Origin: Spartobacteria bacterium
GTDB taxonomy: Bacteria; Verrucomicrobiota; Verrucomicrobiia; Chthoniobacterales; UBA10450
NCBI GenBank assembly: GCA_003134765.1
Contig: PLCM01000018.1
Location: 223,465 to 287,464 of the forward strand
Direction of reading: 5' to 3'
DNA: 64,000 bases
The notes beneath the pieces were generated by a model, which saw nothing but the letters and a program-made list of their open reading frames with translations, was not told where the DNA came from and ran no database searches. The position numbers and the translations under genes were made by a program. This document shows, piece by piece, positions 1 to 7,858 of this stretch (its first letter is position 1; every line of letters begins with the position of its first letter).

Positions 1-2087
1 AGGCGCTTTACCGAACGGGTCAGGTGCAAAACGTCCGCATCTTTGGGCAGCCGGACGGCGACGGCGTAAAAGTCATGGTCGTTCTTCAGACCCGCTCCCT
101 CGTCAACGAGATCGAGATCGAGGGCGCGGAGCGGATCAGCGCCAAGAAATTGCGAAAACAGATTGCGCTCAAGATTAACGGTCCGTTGAGCGAGGACGAA
201 CTGCAGAAAGCGCAGGAGAAAATCATCGAGAGCTATCAGGCGAAGGGCTTCACCGACATCTCCGTGAAATACAAGGTGGACACGGACCAGACGCGCGGGA
301 CTTCGCGAGTGGTTTTCACGATCACGGAAGGAACGAAAGGTGCGATCAGCGCGATCCGGTTCGAAGGCAACACGAAATTCAGCGATCGGATCCTGCGCAA
401 GCAGATGAAGACGAAGGGCAAGACCCTTTACTCATTCATCGACAAGTCGGGCCGACTCGATGAAACCCAGCTGGAACAGGATATCAGCGCCGTAAAGGAA
501 TGGTACCAGGACCACGGCTACATCGACGTGGAAGTAAAAGAGATCCGGCGCGAGCGCACCAACGGCCGGTTGAACATTGTCGTGGTGCTGGTGGAAGGCC
601 CGATCTATCACGTCGGCAAGATCCGGATCACGGGAGAGAAAGCCGCCAGCGAACAAAGGATTCGCAACCTGCTGAAAATGAAGGAAGGCGGGATCTATTC
701 GCCGAAGCAGATTCGTGACGACTCGAAGAAAATCGCGGACGCCTATGGCAGCGGCGGATACGTGGATCTCCAGGTAACGCCGCAGGGAGTGCCGGCTGGC
801 GAGCGGGTCATCGATGTCCATTATGAGATCCAGGAGGGCGGGCCATCCTTCGTCCAGCGGATCAACATCGTCGGCAACACCCGGACGAAAGACAAAGTGA
901 TCCGCCGCGAGGTGTTGATTGCGCCCGGCGACGTCATGAACAGCGTGCGCGTCGAGACCACCAAGAAGCGCCTCGACAACCTCGGCTACTTTTCCAAGGT
1001 CGAAACTTTCCCCGAGGACACGGGTGTGCCCGGCCGCAAGGACCTGACCATCCAGGTGGAAGAGAAGCGGACCGGTTCGGTTAACTTTGGCGCCGGTTTC
1101 AGCACGGTTGATCAGCTGGTCGGATTCGTCGAAATGTCGCAGGGAAATTTCGATATCCTCAACTGGCCGAACTTCACCGGAGCCGGGCAAAAGTTTCGGT
1201 TTCGCATCCAGTACGGAAATCAGCGCAAAGATGTGACCCTTTCCCTGACGGAGCCCTATTTCCTCGACCGGCGTTTGTCGCTCGGCGGCGAGCTCTTTTA
1301 TCGGGAGGCGGACTACCTGAGCAATATCTACTCGCAGCGCAACTATGGCTTCTCGCTCGAAACCCGGAAAGCCATCGCTCCGTTTGTTGCCGTGAGCCTT
1401 CAGTACCGGATCGAGGCCATCGAGATTTACAACGTCGCGGCCGGGTCTTCGAGCCAGATTTTGCTCGAACAAGGCCAGAGCACCAAGAGCCAGATTACCG
1501 CCGGCATTACTAATGATACCCGGGATAATCCGTTCCTGACCCGGACCGGACATCGCATTACGTTGACGCCTTATATCGCGGGCGGATTCCTGGGCGGCAC
1601 CGAGCAGATTTACGGATTCTCGCTCGAGGCGCGCCAGTATTTTCATCTCTGGAAAGATTCCATTCTCGTGTTCAGCGGCATGGTCGCGGGGGTGGATAAT
1701 TGGGGAAGCGGGACGCGCGTCCGCATCTTCGACAAGCTCTTCCTCGGCGGATCGAACGACCTCCGCGGCTTCAATTTCCGCGACGTCAGCCCGCGTGATA
1801 TCAATGGCGAGCCGTTAGGCGGCCAGAGCCTGGTTGCTTTTACCACGGAGTACACCATGCCGATTATCGAAAAGGCGCGCTTTGCGGTCTTCTACGACAC
1901 GGGCTTCGTGAATGCTGCTCCGTGGGACTACTCGTCGAACCATCTCGTCTCGGACGTCGGCATCGGCTTGCGGCTTGATCTGCCGATCGGGCCGTTACGC
2001 ATCGATTACGGCATTCCCATCCAGAAGGACGGGTTCAAGGACGCCGGCGGCGGCAAATTCAACTTTAACGTCGGTTATCAGTTTTGA
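1..2087 (+). CDS. bamA: Outer membrane protein assembly factor BamA (5' end outside window)
   Basis: BamA is the outer-membrane barrel of the BAM complex, which folds beta-barrel proteins. The reading frame is open from base 3 and the first residues already belong to a POTRA domain, so the signal peptide lies before the window; the GTG at 24 is internal. About 320 residues of tandem POTRA repeats are followed by a surface-antigen barrel. The barrel carries GGSNDLRGF, the family's conserved loop-6 (VRGF-type) motif, near 1747-1773, and the protein ends in NVGYQF with the terminal aromatic residue typical of outer-membrane proteins. The ompH/skp gene follows 53 bp downstream, the usual partner arrangement. 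Identification is firm; only the true start is missing. Confidence 0.95.
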   Translation, partial: ALYRTGQVQNVRIFGQPDGDGVKVMVVLQTRSLVNEIEIEGAERISAKKLRKQIALKINGPLSEDELQKAQEKIIESYQAKGFTDISVKYKVDTDQTRGTSRVVFTITEGTKGAISAIRFEGNTKFSDRILRKQMKTKGKTLYSFIDKSGRLDETQLEQDISAVKEWYQDHGYIDVEVKEIRRERTNGRLNIVVVLVEGPIYHVGKIRITGEKAASEQRIRNLLKMKEGGIYSPKQIRDDSKKIADAYGSGGYVDLQVTPQGVPAGERVIDVHYEIQEGGPSFVQRINIVGNTRTKDKVIRREVLIAPGDVMNSVRVETTKKRLDNLGYFSKVETFPEDTGVPGRKDLTIQVEEKRTGSVNFGAGFSTVDQLVGFVEMSQGNFDILNWPNFTGAGQKFRFRIQYGNQRKDVTLSLTEPYFLDRRLSLGGELFYREADYLSNIYSQRNYGFSLETRKAIAPFVAVSLQYRIEAIEIYNVAAGSSSQILLEQGQSTKSQITAGITNDTRDNPFLTRTGHRITLTPYIAGGFLGGTEQIYGFSLEARQYFHLWKDSILVFSGMVAGVDNWGSGTRVRIFDKLFLGGSNDLRGFNFRDVSPRDINGEPLGGQSLVAFTTEYTMPIIEKARFAVFYDTGFVNAAPWDYSSNHLVSDVGIGLRLDLPIGPLRIDYGIPIQKDGFKDAGGGKFNFNVGYQF

Positions 2088-2140
2088 ACGAATAATCGCG
2101 GTTGCGGTCTAACAACTTTCCTGCAACCTGTTAACCCTTT

Positions 2141-2800
2141 ATGAAAAAATTTCTTCTTCTCACGGCGGCGTTCGCGCTCGCCCTCCCGGCCGCAAGCTAC
2201 GCTCAGGGCACTCTCAAGGTCGGTACGGTCGACATGAACCGCGCGTTCAAGGAGTACAACCGGACCAAGGACTCCGAGAAGAAGATTAACGAGGCCAAGG
2301 ATGCCGCGAAAAAGGAATACGACGATCGCGCCGAGAACTACAAGAAAGCGCTGGATGAAATCAACAAGCTGAACCAGCAGCTCGATTCGCCGGCGTTGAG
2401 CGCCGACAAGAAAACCTCCATGGCCAAGGATCGCGACGACAAGATCGCGAACATCAAGAACATGGAGCGCGAGATCAACGAATTCCGTCAGACCCGCGAA
2501 CGCCAGCTGCAGGAACAGGCGATGCGCATGCGGGAAAACATTATCAAGGAAATCACAGACGTTATCATGGAGCGGGTCAAGACCTCCGGGTATGATCTCG
2601 TTTTCGATAAGTCCGGCCCGAGCATGAACGGCGTGAACGTCGTCCTGCATTCGAAAGATGGCATGGACTTCACGACCGATGTCATCACGGAGTTAAACAA
2701 GAAGCCGGTCACGACCACGACGGAAAAGCCCGCGACCAGCCCCGCCACGACGACCACGACTTCGACAGTCGCGCCGGCCGCGAGCCCAAAGAAGCCGTAA
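2141..2800 (+). CDS. ompH: OmpH/Skp family periplasmic chaperone
   Basis: This 219-residue protein should act as a periplasmic holdase that carries unfolded outer-membrane proteins to BamA. Residues 1-22 form a signal peptide (MKKF start, hydrophobic core, cleavage near SYAQ). The next segment, VGTVDMNRAFKEY, is the typical Skp strand-plus-helix start. Residues 40-135 are a long charged coiled coil forming the Skp tentacle, followed by a return strand (YDLVFDKSG). The last ~35 residues are a Thr/Pro/Ala-rich tail that classical Skp lacks. No clear Shine-Dalgarno is visible before the ATG, so coupling to bamA is possible. A strong terminator follows. Confidence 0.9.
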   Translation: MKKFLLLTAAFALALPAASYAQGTLKVGTVDMNRAFKEYNRTKDSEKKINEAKDAAKKEYDDRAENYKKALDEINKLNQQLDSPALSADKKTSMAKDRDDKIANIKNMEREINEFRQTRERQLQEQAMRMRENIIKEITDVIMERVKTSGYDLVFDKSGPSMNGVNVVLHSKDGMDFTTDVITELNKKPVTTTTEKPATSPATTTTTSTVAPAASPKKP

Positions 2801-2825
2801 CGCTCTGCCAAAAAAATTGACGTAG

Positions 2826-2856
2826 AAAAAACACGCGGGTATCCCGCGTGTTTTTT
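2826..2856 (+). terminator. Rho-independent terminator after bamA-ompH
   Basis: A perfect 14-bp inverted repeat (six A, then CACGCGGG, loop TAT, then CCCGCGTG and six T) lies 26 bp after the ompH stop. The T run follows the stem directly. It is symmetric, so it could also work on the minus strand, but no minus-strand gene ends here. Confidence 0.92.
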
Positions 2857-2935
2857 CTTGCCCGCCAGGTTACGGGAAATGACGACGGCCCTCTTGAGTG
2901 GCAAGGTAACGCCTTCTTCGGAGTCTGTTTTGCGA

Positions 2936-3733
2936 ATGATCAAGCACCTGAGATTACTGATATTTTCGCTCCTGGTCGCCCAGAACGGCTTTGCCGCCTC
3001 CTCGTGGGAGTCGACTCTGACCGCTTCGTCACCGCCGACATTCCCGAATCCGCGTCCGATGCATGCGCGATACGGCTTTGGCTGGAGCGGGTTTCCCTGC
3101 GGGTCGGCGGACATCCGGCTCACCAAACCATCGGGCGATCGCCTGCAACTCGAGGCAACGGTGCGCACGACCGGTCTGGTCCGGGCGCTGTGGAAATTCG
3201 ACGCGACCGGCACTTCGATGGTCCAGGCCGCAACGCTCCATCCAGTTTCCGTCACCCAAATCGAAACCGAACGTGGCAGGAAAACACTAACCGAGCTCTC
3301 CTTCGCCCCCTCCGGTGTGACTTCAAAGGTTACCGAGACTCCCGGCACGGGAACGAAGGTTCGCCGCTTCGATTTTCCAAACCTGTTCGATTTGCAATCC
3401 GCGTTGTTCTATCTGCGGAGCCAGTCTCTCCAGGAACGCAGCGTGCATCGAATCGTGGTCTATTCCGCGACGGACCCGTACCTGGCCACGGTCACGGTGC
3501 TGAGCCGCGAGCGAGTGACGGTGCCTGCCGGCACTTATAACGCCATCAAATTCGATCTCCAGTTGAACCGAATTCGCGAGGGCCAGCTTCAGCCGCATCG
3601 AAAATTCCGCCGCGCCGCGGCATGGCTGTCGGATGATCCCGATCGCATGATGTTGAAAATCGAAGCGCAGGTTTTTGTCGGCAGCGTCGTCTGTGAACTG
3701 CAGGCGGTCGATTTCGAAAATCCGAAATCGTAA
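2936..3733 (+). CDS. DUF3108 domain secreted protein
   Basis: This 265-residue exported protein of the DUF3108 family has no established function. I chose ATG 2936 because it begins a clear signal peptide (MIKHLRLLIFSLLVAQNGFA, cleavage near FAAS). An in-frame ATG at 2879 would add an unlikely polar leader. The mature part has the alternating strand pattern of the family: YGFGWSGFPCGSADIRL, then a basal-strand series and VTVPAGTYNAIKFDL. It could be a periplasmic lipid- or envelope-associated beta protein, but that is inference. It is separated from ompH by the terminator and so is probably transcribed separately. Confidence 0.75.
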   Translation: MIKHLRLLIFSLLVAQNGFAASSWESTLTASSPPTFPNPRPMHARYGFGWSGFPCGSADIRLTKPSGDRLQLEATVRTTGLVRALWKFDATGTSMVQAATLHPVSVTQIETERGRKTLTELSFAPSGVTSKVTETPGTGTKVRRFDFPNLFDLQSALFYLRSQSLQERSVHRIVVYSATDPYLATVTVLSRERVTVPAGTYNAIKFDLQLNRIREGQLQPHRKFRRAAAWLSDDPDRMMLKIEAQVFVGSVVCELQAVDFENPKS

Positions 3734-3819
3734 CAACGCGCTCTCTCTCTCCTTCTTGACCTCACCCCAGCCCTTTCCTTCAGGGAGCGGGTGATTATTC
3801 GCGCGTGGCCCGTGTTGGT

Positions 3820-3886
3820 AGGGCGAGACTCTGTCGAGCCGCGTATTTTCTGAGCTCGCACCTTCGGCTCGACAGAGTCTCGCCCT
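3820..3886. repeat. Palindromic element, family A
   Basis: Perfect 22-bp arms (AGGGCGAGACTCTGTCGAGCCG and its complement) flank a 23-bp loop between two converging genes. The same arms recur at 38668-38736 and 43703-43758, and half an arm at 31783-31797. There is no coding potential. The rest of 3734-3950 holds nothing else I recognise. Confidence 0.9.
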
Positions 3887-3950
3887 CCCAAGTAAGCCTT
3901 ATCGGAACAGTTCCTTCTCTCTCAGGGAGAACGTTAAGATGAGGGTCTGC

Positions 3951-4727
3951 TCAGCGCGGGATGTAAACTGGCTCGCTGCCGGGCCCGATCCGGATGCGCG
4001 GAGGAAGAAAGCGCCGGTGAAATCCGCGAAAACCGGTGGTTTGCTGTTCAGGAAGCAGACTGAGCGAGGCCAATGTTTCCACGTCGAGCCGGCCGCTCGG
4101 CCTGAGACCAAGACGCGCCTGATAATTCCGCACCGCGAAATTCATCGCTGGTCCGTAGAGTCCGTCGATTGGATCCCGGTAATATCCCAGGCGCGCCAAA
4201 AGGAGTTGCGCCCGGCTGAGGATATCCTGCTGGGTGGAAGGTGGCGCGCCCTCGTATGGCGTGCCGGAGAATGGATCGGCCCGGTCGAAATGCGGCGGGG
4301 GCGGCTCCGGCGCGTTCTCGGCATCGTCGAGCTGCGACGGTGAAGAACGAGGCGGTGGCGTGACTTTAGGCGCGGGAGCTTCCTCGAGAAATCCGGGGGG
4401 CGTCGGGCCGGGGGTTTGCGCCGGGCGAGAGGCGGGTGTCGATGTGGGTTTCGTAGTCAGGCCAAGGGCGCGCTGCGTCTCCGCGTTCAGCTCTCCCGTG
4501 ATCTGCAATCCGTTGCGAATCTGATAACGCCGCAGGGCCGCCGTCGTGTCTGCGTCTTTCTGGCCATTGATTTCGCCGTAATAGAAACCCTGGTCTTTGA
4601 GTTTTTGTTGAGCGGACTCCGTGGCCGGATCGGCCCATGCGATCGACCATATCGTGAAAAGAACGAAAGCCGCTCCGAGAAATTTCCGGTTCATCGAGGA
4701 TTTCAATTTTGGACGCGGCGCTGTCAT
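3951..4727 (-). CDS. Secreted protein with two peptidoglycan-binding domains
   Basis: A 258-residue exported protein. The N-terminal basic stretch and hydrophobic segment (GAAFVLFTIWSIAWA) form a signal peptide. The first PG_binding_1-like domain has LKDQGFYYGEINGQKDADTT followed by ALRRYQIRNGL. A Pro/Thr-rich linker of ~80 residues follows, and then a second domain (LARLGYYRDPIDGLYGPAM, AVRNYQARLGL). The paired D-G-x-x-G motifs are typical of wall-binding modules. No catalytic domain is seen. It lies just after the amidase gene (7-bp gap) and is probably the last gene of the proteasome operon. ATG 4727 is chosen; ATG 4694 (MNRKF) is an alternative. Confidence 0.8.
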   Translation of the reverse strand: MTAPRPKLKSSMNRKFLGAAFVLFTIWSIAWADPATESAQQKLKDQGFYYGEINGQKDADTTAALRRYQIRNGLQITGELNAETQRALGLTTKPTSTPASRPAQTPGPTPPGFLEEAPAPKVTPPPRSSPSQLDDAENAPEPPPPHFDRADPFSGTPYEGAPPSTQQDILSRAQLLLARLGYYRDPIDGLYGPAMNFAVRNYQARLGLRPSGRLDVETLASLSLLPEQQTTGFRGFHRRFLPPRIRIGPGSEPVYIPR

Positions 4728-4733
4728 CAATAT

Positions 4734-5537
4734 TCACCGGGCCGGCAGGTCGAGGGTGAGGGGTGTTCGCTCCTCCAGCAGCGTCTCGCGATATCGCACG
4801 ATCCCGTCTGCGATCCCGGCCGCCATTTGCTCCCGGTAATCGGCGTTCGCCAGTTTCACGACATCATCCTTGTTCGTAAGAAATCCACCTTCCACCAGCA
4901 CCGCAGGGTGCCGCACATTGGCGATGACGAAAAACTGCTGAGGGCGCGTGCCGCGATTTACGGCCTGGGTATGCGCCACCAGTGATTCCTGAATCGACGC
5001 CGCCAGGCTTTGACTCTCCAAATTTGGCGGGTCCGACGAGGTCCGCTGCAAAAACGGCAACCAGGATACGACCCGTTCCGGAAACGAAATCGGATGCGTG
5101 GCGTAATACGTTTCGATGCCTGTCGCCGCGGATCGACCGGCTTCATCAAAGTGAATACTGACGAAAACGGACTGGGGCTGGTTGTTCGCCATCGTGGCGC
5201 GGTCCTGGAGTGAAACGTAGCTATCGTCCCCGCGCGTGAGCAGCGTGGTAACGCCGCGTTCTTGCAGAATCCGTTCGAGCCGGTGCGCGACATCGAGGGC
5301 AAGATCCTTTTCCACCATGCCTGCCTTCATGGTCCCGGAATCCTGGCCGCCGTGGCCTGGGTCGATCACGACGAGGGCAAAGGGAGCGTTTTGGGGCGCT
5401 GGTATTTCGAGCCGCGTCAAGGATCGCGGAACGGCCGTAACTTGCAGCCAGACGAACGAGCCGGCCATGAGCAAGAGCCCGATCCAGGCCAGGAGCGATC
5501 TCTCGCCGGTTCGCGTGCGCGCACGTCGCCGGAACAT
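4734..5537 (-). CDS. N-acetylmuramoyl-L-alanine amidase (Amidase_3)
   Basis: A zinc amidase that cleaves the MurNAc-L-Ala bond of peptidoglycan. The N-terminal hydrophobic segment (residues 14-34) is a signal anchor. The catalytic domain begins with VVIDPGHGGQDSG (zinc His). It continues with the ELA-like zinc Glu segment MVEKDLALDVA, then LLTRGDD and VFVSIHFDEA (zinc His). It ends with VLVEGGFLTNKDD, where the catalytic Glu lies. At 267 residues it is a bare catalytic domain. It starts 15 bp after prcA, so it is apparently co-transcribed with the proteasome genes, which is not a typical partner. Confidence 0.9.
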   Translation of the reverse strand: MFRRRARTRTGERSLLAWIGLLLMAGSFVWLQVTAVPRSLTRLEIPAPQNAPFALVVIDPGHGGQDSGTMKAGMVEKDLALDVAHRLERILQERGVTTLLTRGDDSYVSLQDRATMANNQPQSVFVSIHFDEAGRSAATGIETYYATHPISFPERVVSWLPFLQRTSSDPPNLESQSLAASIQESLVAHTQAVNRGTRPQQFFVIANVRHPAVLVEGGFLTNKDDVVKLANADYREQMAAGIADGIVRYRETLLEERTPLTLDLPAR

Positions 5538-5552
5538 AATTTCATGCGGACC

Positions 5553-6332
5553 TCAATCGCCCAGGCCCGATCGTATCTCCGGTTCGGTCAGGGGGCGGTA
5601 GCGAATCGCGGTTTTGTCGCTTCGTTCCAGGACGGCGGCTTCGATGACGACCGCACGCAACCGCTCCTTTCGTTCCGCCAGTATCTTGTCGCGCGCCGGC
5701 AAATCCTTCACGCCGACGTCGCCCAGCGCGAGATGGCCGACCGTCCAGGCATCGAGACTCAGTTTCAACGCTCGATCGAAGGTCGCGCCGGTAGAATGTT
5801 CGGCGTCGAGATACTTTTCCATTAGCTCGGTCGATGGCCGCGTGCCGCTCAGGGCGCCGAAGTTCTGCCGGGTTTGCGCAAAGGTTCCGCTGTTCGTCGC
5901 AATCGCACCGTCGTAATCGAGCCGGAGAAAGAGGTCGTTTTCCTGCTTCGCGCCGATCTCGGCGAAGAGGAGCCGCGCCAGATAGGGCGCCCCGTAGACT
6001 TGCTCGAACGCGGTTTTCAAAATCGGGCTGAGCGAATAATGCGCGAGCCGACGGAGCGACACGTCCGCCGCCGAACGCGTAAAACCCTCCGTGCTGGCGA
6101 GCTCGATGGCCGCCATCCGCAACCGCTCGATGTCGCCCGGATGCCCGATCGCTCCCATCGCGATGCGATCGTAGATCTCGAAAAGTTTCTGCCGCGTTTT
6201 GCCGAGAGTGAGGAAGAGGATGCCGTCTCGATATCCGACCGCCACGATCGGGCTCCCCGCCGCCAGCTGCGTCTCGATGTATTCGGCGCGGTTCGCGATC
6301 GCCTCGACCCAACGATACGGCTCCTCGGTCAT
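5553..6332 (-). CDS. prcA: Proteasome alpha subunit (PrcA)
   Basis: This 259-residue Ntn-fold protein forms the outer, gating ring of a bacterial 20S proteasome. It has no N-terminal Thr nucleophile. Features visible are the helix before the gate (residues 5-24), the strand VAVGYRDGILFLTLGK, then KLFEIYDRIAMGAIGHPGDI and the long helices ending EKYLDAEHS. It overlaps prcB by 4 bp (ATGA), which implies coupled translation and equal supply of the two rings. The C-terminus ends SGLGD; whether it docks an ATPase ring cannot be judged from sequence. The neighbouring UBact gene places it in the UBact proteasome class. HslV is ruled out by the alpha/beta gene pair. Confidence 0.9.
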   Translation of the reverse strand: MTEEPYRWVEAIANRAEYIETQLAAGSPIVAVGYRDGILFLTLGKTRQKLFEIYDRIAMGAIGHPGDIERLRMAAIELASTEGFTRSAADVSLRRLAHYSLSPILKTAFEQVYGAPYLARLLFAEIGAKQENDLFLRLDYDGAIATNSGTFAQTRQNFGALSGTRPSTELMEKYLDAEHSTGATFDRALKLSLDAWTVGHLALGDVGVKDLPARDKILAERKERLRAVVIEAAVLERSDKTAIRYRPLTEPEIRSGLGD

Positions 6333-7126
6333 GCCACGCTCCGCTTGAAGACCGCCGCGATTCGTTTCTCGGGCAGCGTCGTGATGCCTTCGCGCGAAAC
6401 GATTTTGATCACCGGGAAAATCTTCGCGTTCCGATCCACGCCGCCGGTCGCCGTGTCCGACTCCGCGGCGGTATCGAGCGCCCGCAGGGCCACGGTCAAG
6501 GCTTCGTCTTCGTCCAATTTCAGAAGTGGTTTCTTTCCCCAGTTATTTTCATAGTAAAGAATTCCACGGACCGCCGGCGACCCGGAGCCCGTGGCGGCGT
6601 AATCGGCCACCTCGAATTGCGCGCCCATCGCGTCGTAAAAATAAAGCCGTGCGGCCGGCTCCGCGCCGGAATCGTAAGTCGCGAAAATGGGAACGACGAT
6701 GCCGACGCCTTGCAGGACGAACCCAAAATTGTCTCGTAACAATTTCGAGAGCGCACGCACTTTCCCGTCCACGCTCATCTCCTGCAGTTGCGTCCGCCGG
6801 AAAAACTGGAACGAATGTTCGAGGACCCGCGCCATTTCCCAGGCGGTCGCCGGAACGCCCGCGATCGCCATGATGGAATGCCGATCGATCTCGAGCACTT
6901 TGTCAGCGCGATCGTAGATGACGGTGTTGCCTGCGGTAGCTCGGCGATCTCCGGCGACCAGAACCCCGCCCTGGAATTTAAAAGCGAGGATCGTAGTTGC
7001 TTGGGTCTGTGGGATATCGGCGGTCGCCACCATAGGACCTATCGGACCTATGGGTCCTATATGGCCCATTCGCTTTAGCAGCCCAACGAAATCATCGGAG
7101 CCAGCTCCGCCTCCGGCCGTTTCCAT
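6329..7126 (-). CDS. prcB: Proteasome beta subunit (PrcB), N-terminal Thr protease
   Basis: The catalytic ring subunit of the 20S proteasome. A ~43-residue propeptide precedes TTILAFKFQGG. Counting the first Thr as Thr1, Asp17 (AGDRR) and Lys33 (ADKVLEID) fall exactly at the catalytic positions of the family, and a GSGS segment sits near 137-140. The start is ATG 7126, which shares bases with the UBact stop codon (TGATG); a GTG at 7129 is also in frame. The propeptide contains an odd GPI tripeptide repeat made by a 9-bp tandem repeat (7031-7067). At 265 residues the length is normal for PrcB including its propeptide. Confidence 0.93.
   Translation of the reverse strand: METAGGGAGSDDFVGLLKRMGHIGPIGPIGPMVATADIPQTQATTILAFKFQGGVLVAGDRRATAGNTVIYDRADKVLEIDRHSIMAIAGVPATAWEMARVLEHSFQFFRRTQLQEMSVDGKVRALSKLLRDNFGFVLQGVGIVVPIFATYDSGAEPAARLYFYDAMGAQFEVADYAATGSGSPAVRGILYYENNWGKKPLLKLDEDEALTVALRALDTAAESDTATGGVDRNAKIFPVIKIVSREGITTLPEKRIAAVFKRSVA
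7031..7067 (-). repeat. 9-bp tandem repeat inside prcB propeptide
   Basis: About four imperfect copies of the unit AGGTCCTAT (minus strand) encode GHIGPIGPIGPM in the PrcB propeptide. The same unit, also about four copies, occurs in the flavoprotein gene at 28955-28991 in a different frame. Confidence 0.8.
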
Positions 7127-7296
7127 CACTGGCCGGTGCGTTGGCGATAACGCTTGGACTGGTTCGGATCGACCTTGCGCATTTTTTTCAACAGGTCCCG
7201 CGTGTCCGGCCGCGAGACATCCGGCGGCTTGGGACCATCACCGTCTCCCTGCTTCGGCCCCCACGGCACGGGAGGCTTTTGCACGCGCTCAGGCAT
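7126..7296 (-). CDS. UBact, prokaryotic ubiquitin-like protein
   Basis: A 56-residue, highly charged, probably disordered protein starting MPERVQKPPVPWGPK and ending KRYRQRTGQ. The small size, the P-x-P and G-D-G-D-G-P rich N-terminal half, the helix-forming DLLKKMRKVDP segment and the terminal Gly-Gln are features of UBact. UBact is the Pup-like modifier of several Gram-negative phyla. By analogy with Pup, the C-terminal Gln would need deamidation to Glu by a Dop-type enzyme before ligation to target lysines. Its stop overlaps the prcB start (TGATG), so modifier and protease are coupled. The ligase, deamidase and ATPase genes are not in this window. No good Shine-Dalgarno precedes the ATG. 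Confidence 0.85.
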   Translation of the reverse strand: MPERVQKPPVPWGPKQGDGDGPKPPDVSRPDTRDLLKKMRKVDPNQSKRYRQRTGQ

Positions 7297-7387
7297 GCGA
7301 AAAAGGTTAGAGACAATTCCCGGAAAGGCAAGCTGGGGGCGCCGCGGCGCTTGCCTCTTCCCCCGGCAAATGCCAGAATGCAGACCC

Positions 7388-7858
7388 ATGCAGCGCCTCG
7401 CCCTTGGCTCCTTAAGTCTGCTGTTCGCGGTCATGGTTTGTGCAACCGCCGCCGCGCAAGCGCCCGCGGGAGACAAGTCCGAGAAGATGCTCGAAGCCTT
7501 GAGCAAAAAAATTGACGAGCAGAACGCGAAGATCGACACGCTTTCGCAACAGATCCTGAAACTGGAACAGCAGGTCACCAAGATGCGACCGGGGGTAATG
7601 ATTGGAGAAACGCCGGCGCCGACGTCCGCCAGCAACGCGACGGCCGAGGCGCCGAAGCCGACGCAGCAATCTGGCAACAGCCATGTCGTGGCGAAGGGCG
7701 AAACGCTCACCTCGATCGCGAAGATGCACAAAGTGACCGTGGAAGAATTGCAGAAGTTCAATCACATCGAGAACGACCGGAAGCTGCAAATCGGCCAGAC
7801 AATCATGATTCCTCCCTCCGCGAGTTCTCCCGGCGCCTCACCGTCGCCGAACGGATGA
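7388..7858 (+). CDS. Exported LysM domain protein
   Basis: A 156-residue exported protein. MQRLALGSLSLLFAVMVCATAAAQ is the signal peptide and decides the start at ATG 7388. A coiled coil (about residues 30-62, KKIDEQNAKIDTLSQQILKL) is followed by a Pro/Thr/Ala-rich linker. One LysM domain sits at the C-terminus (HVVAKGETLTSIAKMHKVT through LQIGQTIMIP) and should bind GlcNAc-containing glycan such as peptidoglycan. It diverges from UBact across a 91-bp gap that must hold both promoters. Its last codons overlap the next gene (ATGA), so the two form a small operon. Confidence 0.85.
   Translation: MQRLALGSLSLLFAVMVCATAAAQAPAGDKSEKMLEALSKKIDEQNAKIDTLSQQILKLEQQVTKMRPGVMIGETPAPTSASNATAEAPKPTQQSGNSHVVAKGETLTSIAKMHKVTVEELQKFNHIENDRKLQIGQTIMIPPSASSPGASPSPNG

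Noticed and set aside
432-1646. Minus-strand open frame of 404 codons inside bamA
   Set aside because: It is antisense to a clear BamA with POTRA and barrel motifs. The composition is Arg/Leu/Asp/Val-rich without any recognised domain, a common by-product of high GC at third positions.
7031-7067. Possible CRISPR-like array
   Set aside because: The repeat unit is only 9 bp, has no spacers and lies in a coding sequence; no cas genes are present.
5553-7126. HslV-type peptidase instead of a 20S proteasome
   Set aside because: There are separate alpha and beta genes, the beta subunit has a long propeptide with Thr1/Asp17/Lys33, and a UBact gene is coupled to it; no hslU is adjacent.
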